Origin: Methylobacterium sp. GXS13
GTDB taxonomy: Bacteria > Pseudomonadota > Alphaproteobacteria > Rhizobiales > Beijerinckiaceae
NCBI RefSeq assembly: GCF_001455965.1
Contig: NZ_LKKO01000017.1
Coordinates: 1 to 64,000 of the forward strand
Length of the DNA stretch: 64,000 bases
Direction: 5' to 3'
Part shown: positions 51,783-60,140 of the stretch, piece after piece
How the letters are laid out: each line of letters starts with the position of its first letter
Numbering within the stretch: position 1 is the stretch's first letter
The notes under the pieces: generated by a model
Databases searched by the model: none
The model's input: only the letters and a program-made list of their open reading frames with translations
What the model was told of the DNA's origin: nothing
Program-made: the position numbers and the translations under genes

Positions 51783-52214
51783 ATGTCCCTGCGGGTGAAC
51801 GCGCGGATTGCCATCGAGGACGACGAGATCGAGCTGTCGTTCATGCGCGCCTCCGGTGCGGGCGGACAGAACGTCAACAAGGTCGAGACCGCGGTCCAGC
51901 TGCGCTGGTCGATCCTCGCCTCGCCCGCGATTGACGAGCGGGTCAAGGCGAACCTGTACAAGCTCGCGGGCCGGCGCCTGACCAAGGATGGCGTTCTCAT
52001 CCTGTCCGGGCAGCGACACCGGACCCAGGAGCGCAACCGTGCGGATGTGCTGCAGCGGCTGGTCGACCTCGTGACAGAGGCGGCCAAGCCGCCGCCGCCG
52101 ATCCGACGCGCGACCAAGCCCACGAAGGGCTCGAAGGAGCGGCGCATCGGCGCCAAGAAGAACCGTGCCGTGATCAAGCAGGGCCGGGGCAGCTACCGGG
52201 ATTCGGATGGCTGA
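51783..52214 (+). CDS. arfB: Alternative ribosome-rescue factor / peptidyl-tRNA hydrolase ArfB
   Basis: Predicted 143 residues. It releases peptides from stalled non-stop ribosomes. The catalytic GGQ motif is at residues 27-29 in MRASGAGGQNVNKVETAVQL, and the basic C-terminal tail (GSKERRIGAKKNRAVIKQG) is the part that enters the empty mRNA channel. Length and tail match ArfB rather than a release factor. Confidence 0.94.
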   Translation: MSLRVNARIAIEDDEIELSFMRASGAGGQNVNKVETAVQLRWSILASPAIDERVKANLYKLAGRRLTKDGVLILSGQRHRTQERNRADVLQRLVDLVTEAAKPPPPIRRATKPTKGSKERRIGAKKNRAVIKQGRGSYRDSDG

Positions 52215-52245
52215 TCCGCTGGCCTCTGCGACAGGCCAGCGGATC
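52213..52245. terminator. Shared hairpin between convergent arfB and DUF1275 genes
   Basis: GATCCGCTGGCCT and AGGCCAGCGGATC form a perfect 13-bp stem around CTGCGAC. It begins within the arfB stop codon and ends 5 bases before the convergent gene's stop. Confidence 0.65.
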
Positions 52246-52249
52246 GGCT

Positions 52250-53044
52250 TCAATGGATCGCGTCGATCACCCTCGCCTTCGGGCTCGCGTCGGGAGCCGG
52301 CGCCGAGCCGGCGACCAGGGTGCTGCCGGGCTTAGCGATGGTCAGGGCGATCGCGATCAGCGCCAGGATTGCGGCGAGGGCGGCGGGAAACAGAAAGGCA
52401 GACTCACCGTACCGGATATCGAGCAGGCCGCCCAGCACCGCGCCGGTGCTGAGGCCGGCCCAGAGCGGCGCCTGAAGCCAGAACGAGGGCGCCACCGTAC
52501 CGAGCAGCAGGTTGGCGCAGCCGGTGCCAAAACGCACCACCGCACCGGTGACGTAAGTCAGCGCCAGCGACCGCCCACCCTCGTCCTGCAGGGTCGCGTT
52601 CTGGAGGCCCAGGGCCAGCACGATCGGATAGGCGTGCAGCGGGTAGGCGAAGGTGCCCCAGGGCATCAGCAGGCCGCCGGCGAGCAGGAGCGCTTGGAGC
52701 GTCAGCAACACGGCCAGCCGCCAGCGCCCGACCCAGGCTGCGATCAGGGTGCCCAGGAAGGCGCCGAAGCAGAACAGGCTGATCGTGCTGGCGACGCGGG
52801 TGACGTTTTCCCAGTCGCCGTTCGACACGGCCACGCCGAACCGCGTCGTGTTGCCCGACATGAACGACATGAAGAGCTGCGAGAATTCCAGGAAGCCGAT
52901 GGAATCAGCGCAGCCGGCCAGCGTGGCCAGCGCAATAGCGAAGAAGATGCGCGTTCGGGGATCGGCCGGGAAGGAGCGATCCACGGGCGGGTCGGGCTTG
53001 CGCTCGGGTGCGCGCCCATCGTTCCCGCCGCCGAAATCCGCCAT
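52250..53044 (-). CDS. DUF1275 (YoaK-like) membrane protein
   Basis: Predicted 264 residues from ATG 53044 (ATG 53050 is two codons upstream). Six or so membrane helices: IFFAIALATLAGCADSIGFL, LFMSFMSGNTTRFGVAVSNG (the family's SGNTT motif), and FCFGAFLGTLIAAWVGRWRL. TYVTGAVVRFG is a second typical block. Function unknown; a small-molecule transporter has been proposed for the family. Confidence 0.88.
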   Translation of the reverse strand: MADFGGGNDGRAPERKPDPPVDRSFPADPRTRIFFAIALATLAGCADSIGFLEFSQLFMSFMSGNTTRFGVAVSNGDWENVTRVASTISLFCFGAFLGTLIAAWVGRWRLAVLLTLQALLLAGGLLMPWGTFAYPLHAYPIVLALGLQNATLQDEGGRSLALTYVTGAVVRFGTGCANLLLGTVAPSFWLQAPLWAGLSTGAVLGGLLDIRYGESAFLFPAALAAILALIAIALTIAKPGSTLVAGSAPAPDASPKARVIDAIH

Positions 53045-53111
53045 GCCCATCCCCGATTTTACCGCCGCGCTTGTTGCAGCCGACTGACAATGGACGAATA
53101 GCCGGGCGGTT

Positions 53112-54059
53112 TCATGCCGCAGTGCGGCGCAACACAACGACGCGGCCCGGCACCGGACGTCCTCCCTCCCGCCGGACATCGGCGGGACGTAGGGTCAGAA
53201 TCTCCAGGCCAGCTTGGACGGCCGAGGCGGCGATGTGGGAATCCGTGTGGGCATAGCGCCCATCGGTACCAAGGACGGCGCCGTCGCCGTCATGGGACTG
53301 TACCGTGAAGGCCCCGAGGCCGCCGGGCCGCAGGACGCGGACGATCCCTGCCAACACCGGGGCCAGATCCGCCACGTAGATCAGCACGTCGGCGGCCAGG
53401 CACAGCTCGACAGAAGCCGGGGGCTCGCCTGCCAGGAACGCCGCGAGATCACCCTCGGCCAGGCGGTCGTAGAGCGGCCGGCGGTGATGCGTCTTGGCTC
53501 GAGCTAAAGCCAGCATCCCGGGGGAGAGATCGACCCCGGTAAGATGCCCGACACGCTCGCGGATCGCCGCGCCCATCAGGCCGGTGCCGCAGCCAAGATC
53601 GAGCGCCGCGTCGAACCGCTCCGGCTCGGGCGGCAGGGCGTCCATGACGAGTTGGGGGCCGACATAGCCCAACCCGTCCACCAGATGGCGCTCGAAGCGC
53701 GGGGCGTAGCCGTCGAACAAGGCCCGGACATAAGCCGGCGACAGGGCCGGCAAATTGCCGCCTTCGCCCAGTCGGACGAGATGCGCCCGGACGCCAAGGG
53801 TATCGTCGGGATCGATATCCAGGGCGCAAGCATAAGCCCGCGTCGCCGCCGCCCGCAGCGCCGGATCGTCGCCCTGGACGGCCAGTCCCTCCCGGGCGCG
53901 GCCCAGCAGGAGCCAGGCCGGCGCGTAGCGGGGCGCGATCTCCAGCGCCTGCTCGGCGAGATCGGCGGCCCCGGCATGATCGCCGTCTGCCAGGCAGGCC
54001 TCGGCGTAGCGATAGCGGCGGTCGGCGAGGAGGTCGCCGGAACTGTGTTGCTTGGCCAT
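53112..54059 (-). CDS. TPR-containing SAM-dependent methyltransferase
   Basis: Predicted 315 residues from ATG 54059. Residues about 15-95 are tetratricopeptide-like (YRYAEACLADGDHAGAADLA, LEIAPRYAPAWLLLGRAREG). The methyltransferase domain starts near 110 with AYVRALFDGYAPRFERHLVD and has motif I AALDLGCGTGLMG (151-163), then GVDLSPGMLALARAK and LCLAADVLIYVADL. This architecture is common in alphaproteobacteria; the substrate is unknown. It is divergent from the exonuclease gene. Confidence 0.85.
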   Translation of the reverse strand: MAKQHSSGDLLADRRYRYAEACLADGDHAGAADLAEQALEIAPRYAPAWLLLGRAREGLAVQGDDPALRAAATRAYACALDIDPDDTLGVRAHLVRLGEGGNLPALSPAYVRALFDGYAPRFERHLVDGLGYVGPQLVMDALPPEPERFDAALDLGCGTGLMGAAIRERVGHLTGVDLSPGMLALARAKTHHRRPLYDRLAEGDLAAFLAGEPPASVELCLAADVLIYVADLAPVLAGIVRVLRPGGLGAFTVQSHDGDGAVLGTDGRYAHTDSHIAASAVQAGLEILTLRPADVRREGGRPVPGRVVVLRRTAA

Positions 54060-54128
54060 GCGTCTGCCGGGTCGGGGCCGCCTATATACCGGGGCCACCG
54101 GCGGACTCCACCGGCAGCGACGGACCCG

Positions 54129-55184
54129 ATGCCGACACGCGCGAGCGATCTCCTGACCCTGACCCGCGAGGGCCTCTACTGCCCGCTCGGGGGCTTCCAC
54201 GTCGATCCGACCTGGCCGGTGGAGCGCGCGCTCATCACCCACGGCCATGCCGACCACGCCCGGGCCGGCCACGGCCATGTGCTCGCGACGCCAGAGACCC
54301 TGCGGATCATGGCGGTGCGCTATGGTGAAGACTTCTGCCGCCAGCGCCAGGAGGCCCGGCTCGGCGAGGCGCTGCGCGTCGGCGACGTCACGGTGCGCTA
54401 CGCCCCCGCTGGCCACGTGCTCGGCTCGGCCCAGATCGCCATCGAGCGGGACGGCGTCCGCGTCGTGGTGTCGGGCGACTACAAGCGGGCGCCGGACCCG
54501 ACCTGCCTACCGTTCGAGGTGGTGCCCTGCGACGTGTTCATCACCGAGGCGACCTTCGGCCTGCCGGTCTTCACCCATCCGGACACGCGGGACGAGGTCC
54601 GCAAGCTGATGGCCTCCGTGGCCCTGTTCCCGGAGCGGGCCCACATCGTCGGCGCCTACGCGCTGGGCAAGGCGCAACGGGTGATGGCGCTGCTGCGCGA
54701 GGAGGGCTGGGACCGGCCGATCCACCTGCACGGGGCGATGGAGAAGCTGACCGAGCTGTACAAGCGCGAGGGCATCCCCCTGGGTGAAACGCCCAAGGTT
54801 GTGGCCGCCGACCGAAAGGACCTGCACGGGGCCATCGTGATCTGCCCGCCCAGCGCGATGCAGGACCTGTGGTCGCGCAAGTTCCCCGATCCGGTCACCT
54901 GCTTCGCCTCGGGCTGGATGCGGGTCCGTGCCCGCGCGCGCCAGAAGGGCGTCGAGCTGCCACTGGTGATCTCCGACCATTCCGACTGGCCGGACCTGTG
55001 CCGTACGATCCGGGACACCGGCGCCGGGGAGGTCTGGGTGACGCACGGCCAGGAGGATGCCCTGGTCCATTGGTGCGGAACGCAAGGCATCAAGGCGAAG
55101 CCGCTGCACCTGTTGGGCTATGGTGACGACGGCGAGGCGGAACCAGCCCCGGCCGACGCCGCGGAGCCGGAGGTGGCCGCGTGA
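54129..55184 (+). CDS. Ligase-associated DNA exonuclease (metallo-beta-lactamase/beta-CASP)
   Basis: Predicted 351 residues. Metallo-beta-lactamase motif HGHADHA at 38-44, further metal-site and beta-CASP features in APAGHVLGSAQI, VVSGDYKRAPDPTCLPFE and FITEATFGLPVF, and a late SDHSDWPDL block. This family is encoded next to an ATP-dependent DNA ligase and acts in DNA end processing. Its stop overlaps the ligase GTG (GTGA, 55181-55184). Confidence 0.92.
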   Translation: MPTRASDLLTLTREGLYCPLGGFHVDPTWPVERALITHGHADHARAGHGHVLATPETLRIMAVRYGEDFCRQRQEARLGEALRVGDVTVRYAPAGHVLGSAQIAIERDGVRVVVSGDYKRAPDPTCLPFEVVPCDVFITEATFGLPVFTHPDTRDEVRKLMASVALFPERAHIVGAYALGKAQRVMALLREEGWDRPIHLHGAMEKLTELYKREGIPLGETPKVVAADRKDLHGAIVICPPSAMQDLWSRKFPDPVTCFASGWMRVRARARQKGVELPLVISDHSDWPDLCRTIRDTGAGEVWVTHGQEDALVHWCGTQGIKAKPLHLLGYGDDGEAEPAPADAAEPEVAA

Positions 55185-57052
55185 ACGACTTCGCCCATCT
55201 CCTCGACCGCCTCGCCTACGAGCCGCGCCGCAACGCCAAGCTGCGCATGCTCCAGGATTTCTTTTCGCGCACGCCGGATCCGGAGCGGGGCTACGCGCTC
55301 GGCGCCATGACCGGCACGCTGAATTTTCGCGAAGCCAAGCCGGCCCTGATCCGCGGCCTGGTGGAGGAGCGCATCGATCCGGTGCTGTTCCGCCTGTCGC
55401 ACAACTACGTCGGCGATCTGGCCGAGACCACGGCGCTAATCTGGCCCTCGACGCCTCTCCCTCCCCCCTCTGCGGGGGAGGGTGGCCCCCGAAGGGGGGC
55501 GGGAGAGAGGCAGCGCGACGATGCGGGACATGAGGCCCGTCGCGACTCGTCCGGCACCGTCGTTCCCCTCTCCCGACCTGGCCTCACGGCCGGCCCACCC
55601 TCCCCCGCAGAGGGGGGAGGGAATGCGCACGCTGGTCTCGGCCACAATAACCCTCCGCCGCCGAGCCTGGCTGAGGTCGTCGAAACCCTCAGCACCATCC
55701 CGAAGCGCGAATTGCCCCGCCATCTCGCCGAATGGCTCGACGCCCTCGACGAGACCGGGCGCTGGGCGCTCCTCAAGCTCGTCACCGGCAACCTGCGGGT
55801 CGGGGTCTCGGCGCGGCTGGCCAAGACCGCGGTCGGCGCGCTTGGCGGCCACGAGGCGGATGCCGTGGAGGAGGTCTGGCACGGCCTCACCCCGCCGTTC
55901 GAGACCCTGTTTGCCTGGGTCGAGGGCCGGGCCGAGCGGCCCGAGACCCTGAACCCGGCCCCGTTCCGTCCACCCATGCTGTCGCATCCGATCGAGGAGG
56001 AGGCCGATCTTGAGAAGCTCGAGCCGGACGCGTTCTCGGCCGAGTGGAAATGGGACGGGATTCGCGTCCAGCTCGTCGGTGGCCGCGACCGGGAGGGCGT
56101 CCAAGTCACGAAGGTCTATTCCCGCACTGGCGAGGACATCACCGGAGCGTTCCCCGACCTCGCCGAGGCGATCGGCTTCACGGGGACACTCGACGGCGAG
56201 CTGCTGATCCTGCGCGAGGGCCGGGTCCAGAGCTTCAACGTCCTGCAGCAGCGCCTGAACCGGAAGGCTGTGACGGCCAAGCTTCTGGAAGAGTTCCCGG
56301 CCCATGTCCGGGCCTACGACCTCCTGACGCTAGACGGGGACGACCTGCGGGCGGAGCCATTCGCGACCCGCCGGGAGAAGCTGGAGGCCTTGGTCACCCG
56401 CCTCGACCACGCGCGGATCGACATCTCGCCCGTGGTCCCGTTCGCGGATTGGGAGGCGCTCGCCGCCGCCCGGGCCGATCCGGCCTCGGTGGGGGCCGGA
56501 GAGGACGCGGACGCGATCGAGGGCGTGATGCTCAAGCGCCTCAACAGCCCCTACCTGCCGGGCCGTCCCAAGGGCCCCTGGTGGAAGTGGAAGCGTGAGC
56601 CCCACATCGTCGACGCCGTGATGATGTACGCCCAACGCGGCCACGGGAAACGCTCGTCGTTCTACTCGGATTACACGTTCGGGGTCTGGCGGGAGGCGCC
56701 GGAGGGCGGCGACGAGCTGGTGCCGGTGGGCAAGGCCTATCACGGCTTCACCGACGCCGAGCTCGCCAAGCTCGACCGCTACGTCCGCAACAACACCACC
56801 AAGCGGTTCGGCCCGGTGCGCGAGGTCACCCACGGGCATGAGGCCGGCTTGGTGCTGGAGATCGCCTTTGAGGGCGTGCAGCGCTCGACCCGGCATAAGT
56901 CCGGCGTGGCGATGCGCTTCCCCAGGGTCAGCCGCATCCGCTGGGACAAGCCCTCCGCGGAGGCCGACCGGATCGACGTGCTGGAACGGATCCTGGCCCG
57001 CGGTGAGCGCGAGGTCGCGCCGGGGGCTACGCTGACGGAGACGGATGCATGA
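55181..57052 (+). CDS. ATP-dependent DNA ligase (cisplatin-damage-response type) with in-frame repeat insertion
   Basis: Predicted 623 residues from GTG 55181. The adenylated lysine is K290 in EWKWDGIRVQL, with DGELLILREG, EGVMLKRLNSPYLPG and WWKWKREPHIVDAVMMY as later nucleotidyltransferase motifs, then an OB-fold domain. The N-terminal domain (DFAHLLDRLAYEPRRNAKLR) is typical. Between LAETTALIWP and PSLAEVVETL lie about 55 extra residues rich in P, G, R and S (around 93-148), encoded by the 165-bp element 55458-55622. The frame stays open, and the insert falls in an apparent linker, so the enzyme may tolerate it. Confidence 0.9.
   Translation: MNDFAHLLDRLAYEPRRNAKLRMLQDFFSRTPDPERGYALGAMTGTLNFREAKPALIRGLVEERIDPVLFRLSHNYVGDLAETTALIWPSTPLPPPSAGEGGPRRGAGERQRDDAGHEARRDSSGTVVPLSRPGLTAGPPSPAEGGGNAHAGLGHNNPPPPSLAEVVETLSTIPKRELPRHLAEWLDALDETGRWALLKLVTGNLRVGVSARLAKTAVGALGGHEADAVEEVWHGLTPPFETLFAWVEGRAERPETLNPAPFRPPMLSHPIEEEADLEKLEPDAFSAEWKWDGIRVQLVGGRDREGVQVTKVYSRTGEDITGAFPDLAEAIGFTGTLDGELLILREGRVQSFNVLQQRLNRKAVTAKLLEEFPAHVRAYDLLTLDGDDLRAEPFATRREKLEALVTRLDHARIDISPVVPFADWEALAAARADPASVGAGEDADAIEGVMLKRLNSPYLPGRPKGPWWKWKREPHIVDAVMMYAQRGHGKRSSFYSDYTFGVWREAPEGGDELVPVGKAYHGFTDAELAKLDRYVRNNTTKRFGPVREVTHGHEAGLVLEIAFEGVQRSTRHKSGVAMRFPRVSRIRWDKPSAEADRIDVLERILARGEREVAPGATLTETDA
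55458..55622. repeat. Inverted-repeat element, copy 3, inserted in frame in the ligase gene
   Basis: The ends 55458-55485 and 55595-55622 are perfect inverted copies over 28 bases, core CTCTGCGGGGGAGGGTGG. Total length 165 bp, exactly 55 codons. The interior includes GCGGGAGAGAGG and CACCGTCGTTCCCCTCTCCC, related to copies 1 and 2. This is the only copy seen inside a coding sequence in the window. Confidence 0.85.
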
Positions 57053-57516
57053 GGCAGGGCAGGATCGGTTCGGTCGAGCTCCTGGCTTCCGGCGCGGTGG
57101 AGCGGCACGCGAGCGGCCGCCTGACCATCGCGACCCCGGGGCCAGGCTTCACGGACTTTACCGGGGCGGTGGCGGAGTTCGTGCGCGGCAGCGGCATCCG
57201 GGACGGCCTCGTCACGGTGTTTTGTCGGCACACCTCGGCATCCCTGACCATCCAGGAGAATGCCGACCCGGATGTGCAGGCCGACCTGATGACCGCGCTC
57301 GACGGCTTCGCCCCCCGCGGCGCCCATTACGTCCACGGCTCCGAGGGGCCGGACGACATGCCGGCGCATATCCGCACCCTGGTCACGGATTCGGCCCTGA
57401 GCATCCCCCTGGTCGAAGGCAGGCTGGCTCTGGGCACTTGGCAGGGGATCTACCTGATCGAGCACCGCGACCGCCCGCACCGGCGGGAGATCGTGATGAG
57501 TGTGATCGGGGCGTAA
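57049..57516 (+). CDS. YjbQ/UPF0047-family protein
   Basis: Predicted 155 residues; ATG overlaps the ligase TGA (ATGA, 57049-57052). TVFCRHTSASLTIQENADPD, HYVHGSEGPDDMPAHIRTLV and LALGTWQGIYLIEHRDRPHR are the complete family pattern, with conserved H and E residues forming the metal site. Some members have weak thiamine-phosphate synthase activity, but the physiological role is unsettled. Confidence 0.93.
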   Translation: MRQGRIGSVELLASGAVERHASGRLTIATPGPGFTDFTGAVAEFVRGSGIRDGLVTVFCRHTSASLTIQENADPDVQADLMTALDGFAPRGAHYVHGSEGPDDMPAHIRTLVTDSALSIPLVEGRLALGTWQGIYLIEHRDRPHRREIVMSVIGA

Positions 57517-57653
57517 GGCGTGCTGCCCCGGGTCGCGGCGTATCGCAGGGCCCCGACAGCAACATTTGCTGACACACCGCGAGTTAACCATGCTCCGCGC
57601 CTATGGACCGCATCAGGATCAGTCCCGGGCTGATCTCGGGCATGGAGACCCCG

Positions 57654-58445
57654 ATGGGCCTTTACGACGCGCTTTCAAACTCGATCTCGGGCGCGTCGGC
57701 GCAGTCCTACGCCCTCAACAACATCTCCGGGAATATCGCCAACACCCAAACGGCGGGGTTCAAGACCACGGAGACGAGCTTCGCCGACATGCTGGCCCAG
57801 ACTACAGCAAAGGCGCAATCGAGCGGCGGCGTCGCGACCAGCACGCGCGACACCCTCGGGCTTCAGGGGACGATCCAGTCCACCGGAGTGTCGACCAACC
57901 TCGCCATCTCGGGGAACGGCTACTTCGTGGTGCGGTCGAACACCGGGACGCCGCAGAGCCCGAGCTTCACCGGTGAGACCGCCTACACGCGACGCGGCGA
58001 CTTCACGGCGGATTCGAGTGGCTACCTGGTCAACGGCGCGGGTTATTACCTGTTCGCCGGCCCCTCGGCGACTGCGCCGGTTCAGGTCCCCACCGGGACG
58101 GACACCCTGGCGAGCCTCACGGTCTCGCCCGCGGGCACGCTGACCGGCTCAGGCGCCGATGGCAGCACGCAGGCGCTCGGTTCGCTGACGCTGGCGCAGT
58201 TCGGCGGGCAGGACAACCTGACCTCCCTCGATGGCGGAACCTACGTGGCCAACGGCCGGTCCGGCGCGCCGAGCTTCGGGCTCGCGGGCGCGACCATTGC
58301 CGCCGGATCGGTCGAGCAGTCGAATGCCGGCATCTCGGACCAGTTCTCCAAGATGATCGAGACCCAGCAGGCCTACACGGCCAACACCAAGGTGATGAGC
58401 GCCGCAGACCAGATGCTGCAGGACGCCATCGCTATGGATGTATGA
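57654..58445 (+). CDS. Flagellar hook/basal-body rod-type protein (FlgE/FlgF/FlgG family)
   Basis: Predicted 263 residues from ATG 57654, preceded by GGAG at 57644-57647; ATG 57642 and 57603 are in frame upstream. The N-terminal rod signature SAQSYALNNISGNIANTQTA and GFKTTETSFADML, and the central TNLAISGNGYFVVRSNTGT, are diagnostic. The C-terminus SNAGISDQFSKMIETQQAYT and NTKVMSAADQMLQDAIAMDV is the D0 helix. No other flagellar gene is nearby, so it is an orphan, probably exported by the flagellar type III system from elsewhere in the genome. Confidence 0.9.
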   Translation: MGLYDALSNSISGASAQSYALNNISGNIANTQTAGFKTTETSFADMLAQTTAKAQSSGGVATSTRDTLGLQGTIQSTGVSTNLAISGNGYFVVRSNTGTPQSPSFTGETAYTRRGDFTADSSGYLVNGAGYYLFAGPSATAPVQVPTGTDTLASLTVSPAGTLTGSGADGSTQALGSLTLAQFGGQDNLTSLDGGTYVANGRSGAPSFGLAGATIAAGSVEQSNAGISDQFSKMIETQQAYTANTKVMSAADQMLQDAIAMDV

Positions 58446-58461
58446 GGCCCGAGGGCGCGCC

Positions 58462-60000
58462 TCACAGGAACTTCAGCGGATCCGTCTCGGGCGGGGGCGG
58501 GGCCACGTCGTTGCGGTTCCACCAGCCGCCGCCGAGCGCCACGGTCAGGGCCGCGCTGTCGCCGTACTGGGTGGCGCGGGCGGCCGCCGAGGTGATCAAC
58601 GCCGAGAGATAGCCCTGCTGGGCGATCAGCACCTGGGCCGAGGTCACGGCGCCGGCCGTGTATTGCTTCCGGATCAACCCAAGGCTCTGGTTGGTGGCAC
58701 TCACTGCAGCCTCTGCGGCGGCGACCGCCTTGGCGTCGGCCTGGAGTGCCCGCAGCGCGTCCGCGACGTTCTGGAACGCGGTGATCACCGTCGCCTTGTA
58801 CTGCGCCTGGGCCTGAGTCAGGCCCTCCTCGGCGGCCCGCTGGCGCCGGAACAGCGTGCCGGCGTCGAAGATCGGCGCCGTCGCTTGGCCGATGATCGAG
58901 AAGAACGCGGCCCCGGGATTGGCGACCTGCGCGATCTTCACGGCACTGGAGCCGCCCGTGGCGGTCAAGTTGAATTGCGGCAGGCGGTTGGCCACCGCGA
59001 CGCCGACGCTCGCGCTCGCCTGCTGCACGAGGGCCTCGGCCGCCTTCACGTCGGGTCGCTGCTGCACGAGGCGCGAGGGCAGGCTCACCGGGAGCTTGGT
59101 TGGGAGCCGCAGGGCCGAAAGCTGGAACGTCTCCGCGATCTCGTCGGAGGGCAGACGTCCGGCGAGAGCGGTGAGGAGGTTGCGCTGCTGCGCCAGCTGC
59201 TTTTCCAGCGGCGGCAGCAATTGCTGCGACAGGGCCAACGCTGCCTGCTGCTGGACCACGTCGGCCCCGGCGATCTGTCCCAGCGAGAGCTGCTTGTTGA
59301 ACAGCTGCAGCACTTCGGTCTGCGCCTGGATCACCTTGCGGGTGGCGTCGATCTGCGCCCGCAGGGCAGCCTCTTGGATGGCGGCGGCGACCACGTTGGC
59401 AGTGAGGCTGAGATAGGCCGCCTCCAGCTGGAAGCGCTGGTTCTCGGTCGTGGCCTCCAGGGACTCGATCTGGCGCCGGTTCCCCCCGAACACGTCGGGA
59501 TTGTACGCGACCACCGCCTGCGGCGTGTAGAGACTGTAGAGGTAGTTGGTCTGGTTGTTGAGCGGCGATTGCAGGTCGAGGCCCGGCGCCAGGATGCCCT
59601 GCGCCTGCGGGGTCGCGGTCAGGCTCGGATAGAGCGTGCCCTTCTGGGCGAGCACGTTCTGCTGTGCGATCCGCAGCGAAGCCTGCGCCGCCTCCAGGGT
59701 CGGATTGTTGGCCAGCGCCTGCTCGACCAGCTGGTTGAGCGCCTTCGAGTGGAACAGGGTCCACCATTGCCCGGGGATGTCCGCACCGGAGACGAAGTTC
59801 TGGTCCGCCGAGCCGCCCTGACGGGTGCGGATGTTGTCGGCAGCCGAAGGGTTCTTCAGGGGCTCCTTGGTGTAGCGGCCAACCGGCGGCGCCTCGGGCG
59901 GCACGTAGTTCGGGCCGACCGCGCAGGCCGACAGGGACAGGGCCGCCGCCAGCATGGCGGCCGCACGACCGCACCGGTTCGGCGCCAACTCCACCATCAT
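58462..60000 (-). CDS. RND efflux outer-membrane channel lipoprotein (OprM/NodT type)
   Basis: Predicted 512 residues from ATG 60000, which gives a lipoprotein signal ending LSLSAC. An in-frame ATG at 60144 overlaps the pump gene's stop (ATGA), but would add 48 Arg-rich residues before the signal peptide. VGPNYVPPEAPPVGRYTKEP, LNQLVEQALANNPTLEAAQA and the second repeat VQQRPDVKAAEALVQQASAS are typical of TolC-like NodT proteins. It completes the tripartite efflux system with the two genes upstream. Confidence 0.92.
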   Translation of the reverse strand: MMVELAPNRCGRAAAMLAAALSLSACAVGPNYVPPEAPPVGRYTKEPLKNPSAADNIRTRQGGSADQNFVSGADIPGQWWTLFHSKALNQLVEQALANNPTLEAAQASLRIAQQNVLAQKGTLYPSLTATPQAQGILAPGLDLQSPLNNQTNYLYSLYTPQAVVAYNPDVFGGNRRQIESLEATTENQRFQLEAAYLSLTANVVAAAIQEAALRAQIDATRKVIQAQTEVLQLFNKQLSLGQIAGADVVQQQAALALSQQLLPPLEKQLAQQRNLLTALAGRLPSDEIAETFQLSALRLPTKLPVSLPSRLVQQRPDVKAAEALVQQASASVGVAVANRLPQFNLTATGGSSAVKIAQVANPGAAFFSIIGQATAPIFDAGTLFRRQRAAEEGLTQAQAQYKATVITAFQNVADALRALQADAKAVAAAEAAVSATNQSLGLIRKQYTAGAVTSAQVLIAQQGYLSALITSAAARATQYGDSAALTVALGGGWWNRNDVAPPPPETDPLKFL

Positions 60001-60140
60001 GCCCCCGAAACCCCTCTCTTGGTAGAGCGTCCGGGCCGACGGCCGAGTCAATCCGACGATGCCCCGATCCTGCGTACCGGAGCCGCGCTGTGGCCGCCCG
60101 GCCACGTGACGACCCCGCGCCCGCGCCACTCTCATCCGGC

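Noticed and set aside
51673..51798. 41-codon ORF (MAIVAPVCTPEIGASIPGAV...) between bolA and arfB
   Set aside because: No ribosome-binding site, overlaps the arfB start in another frame, and its composition is not distinctive.
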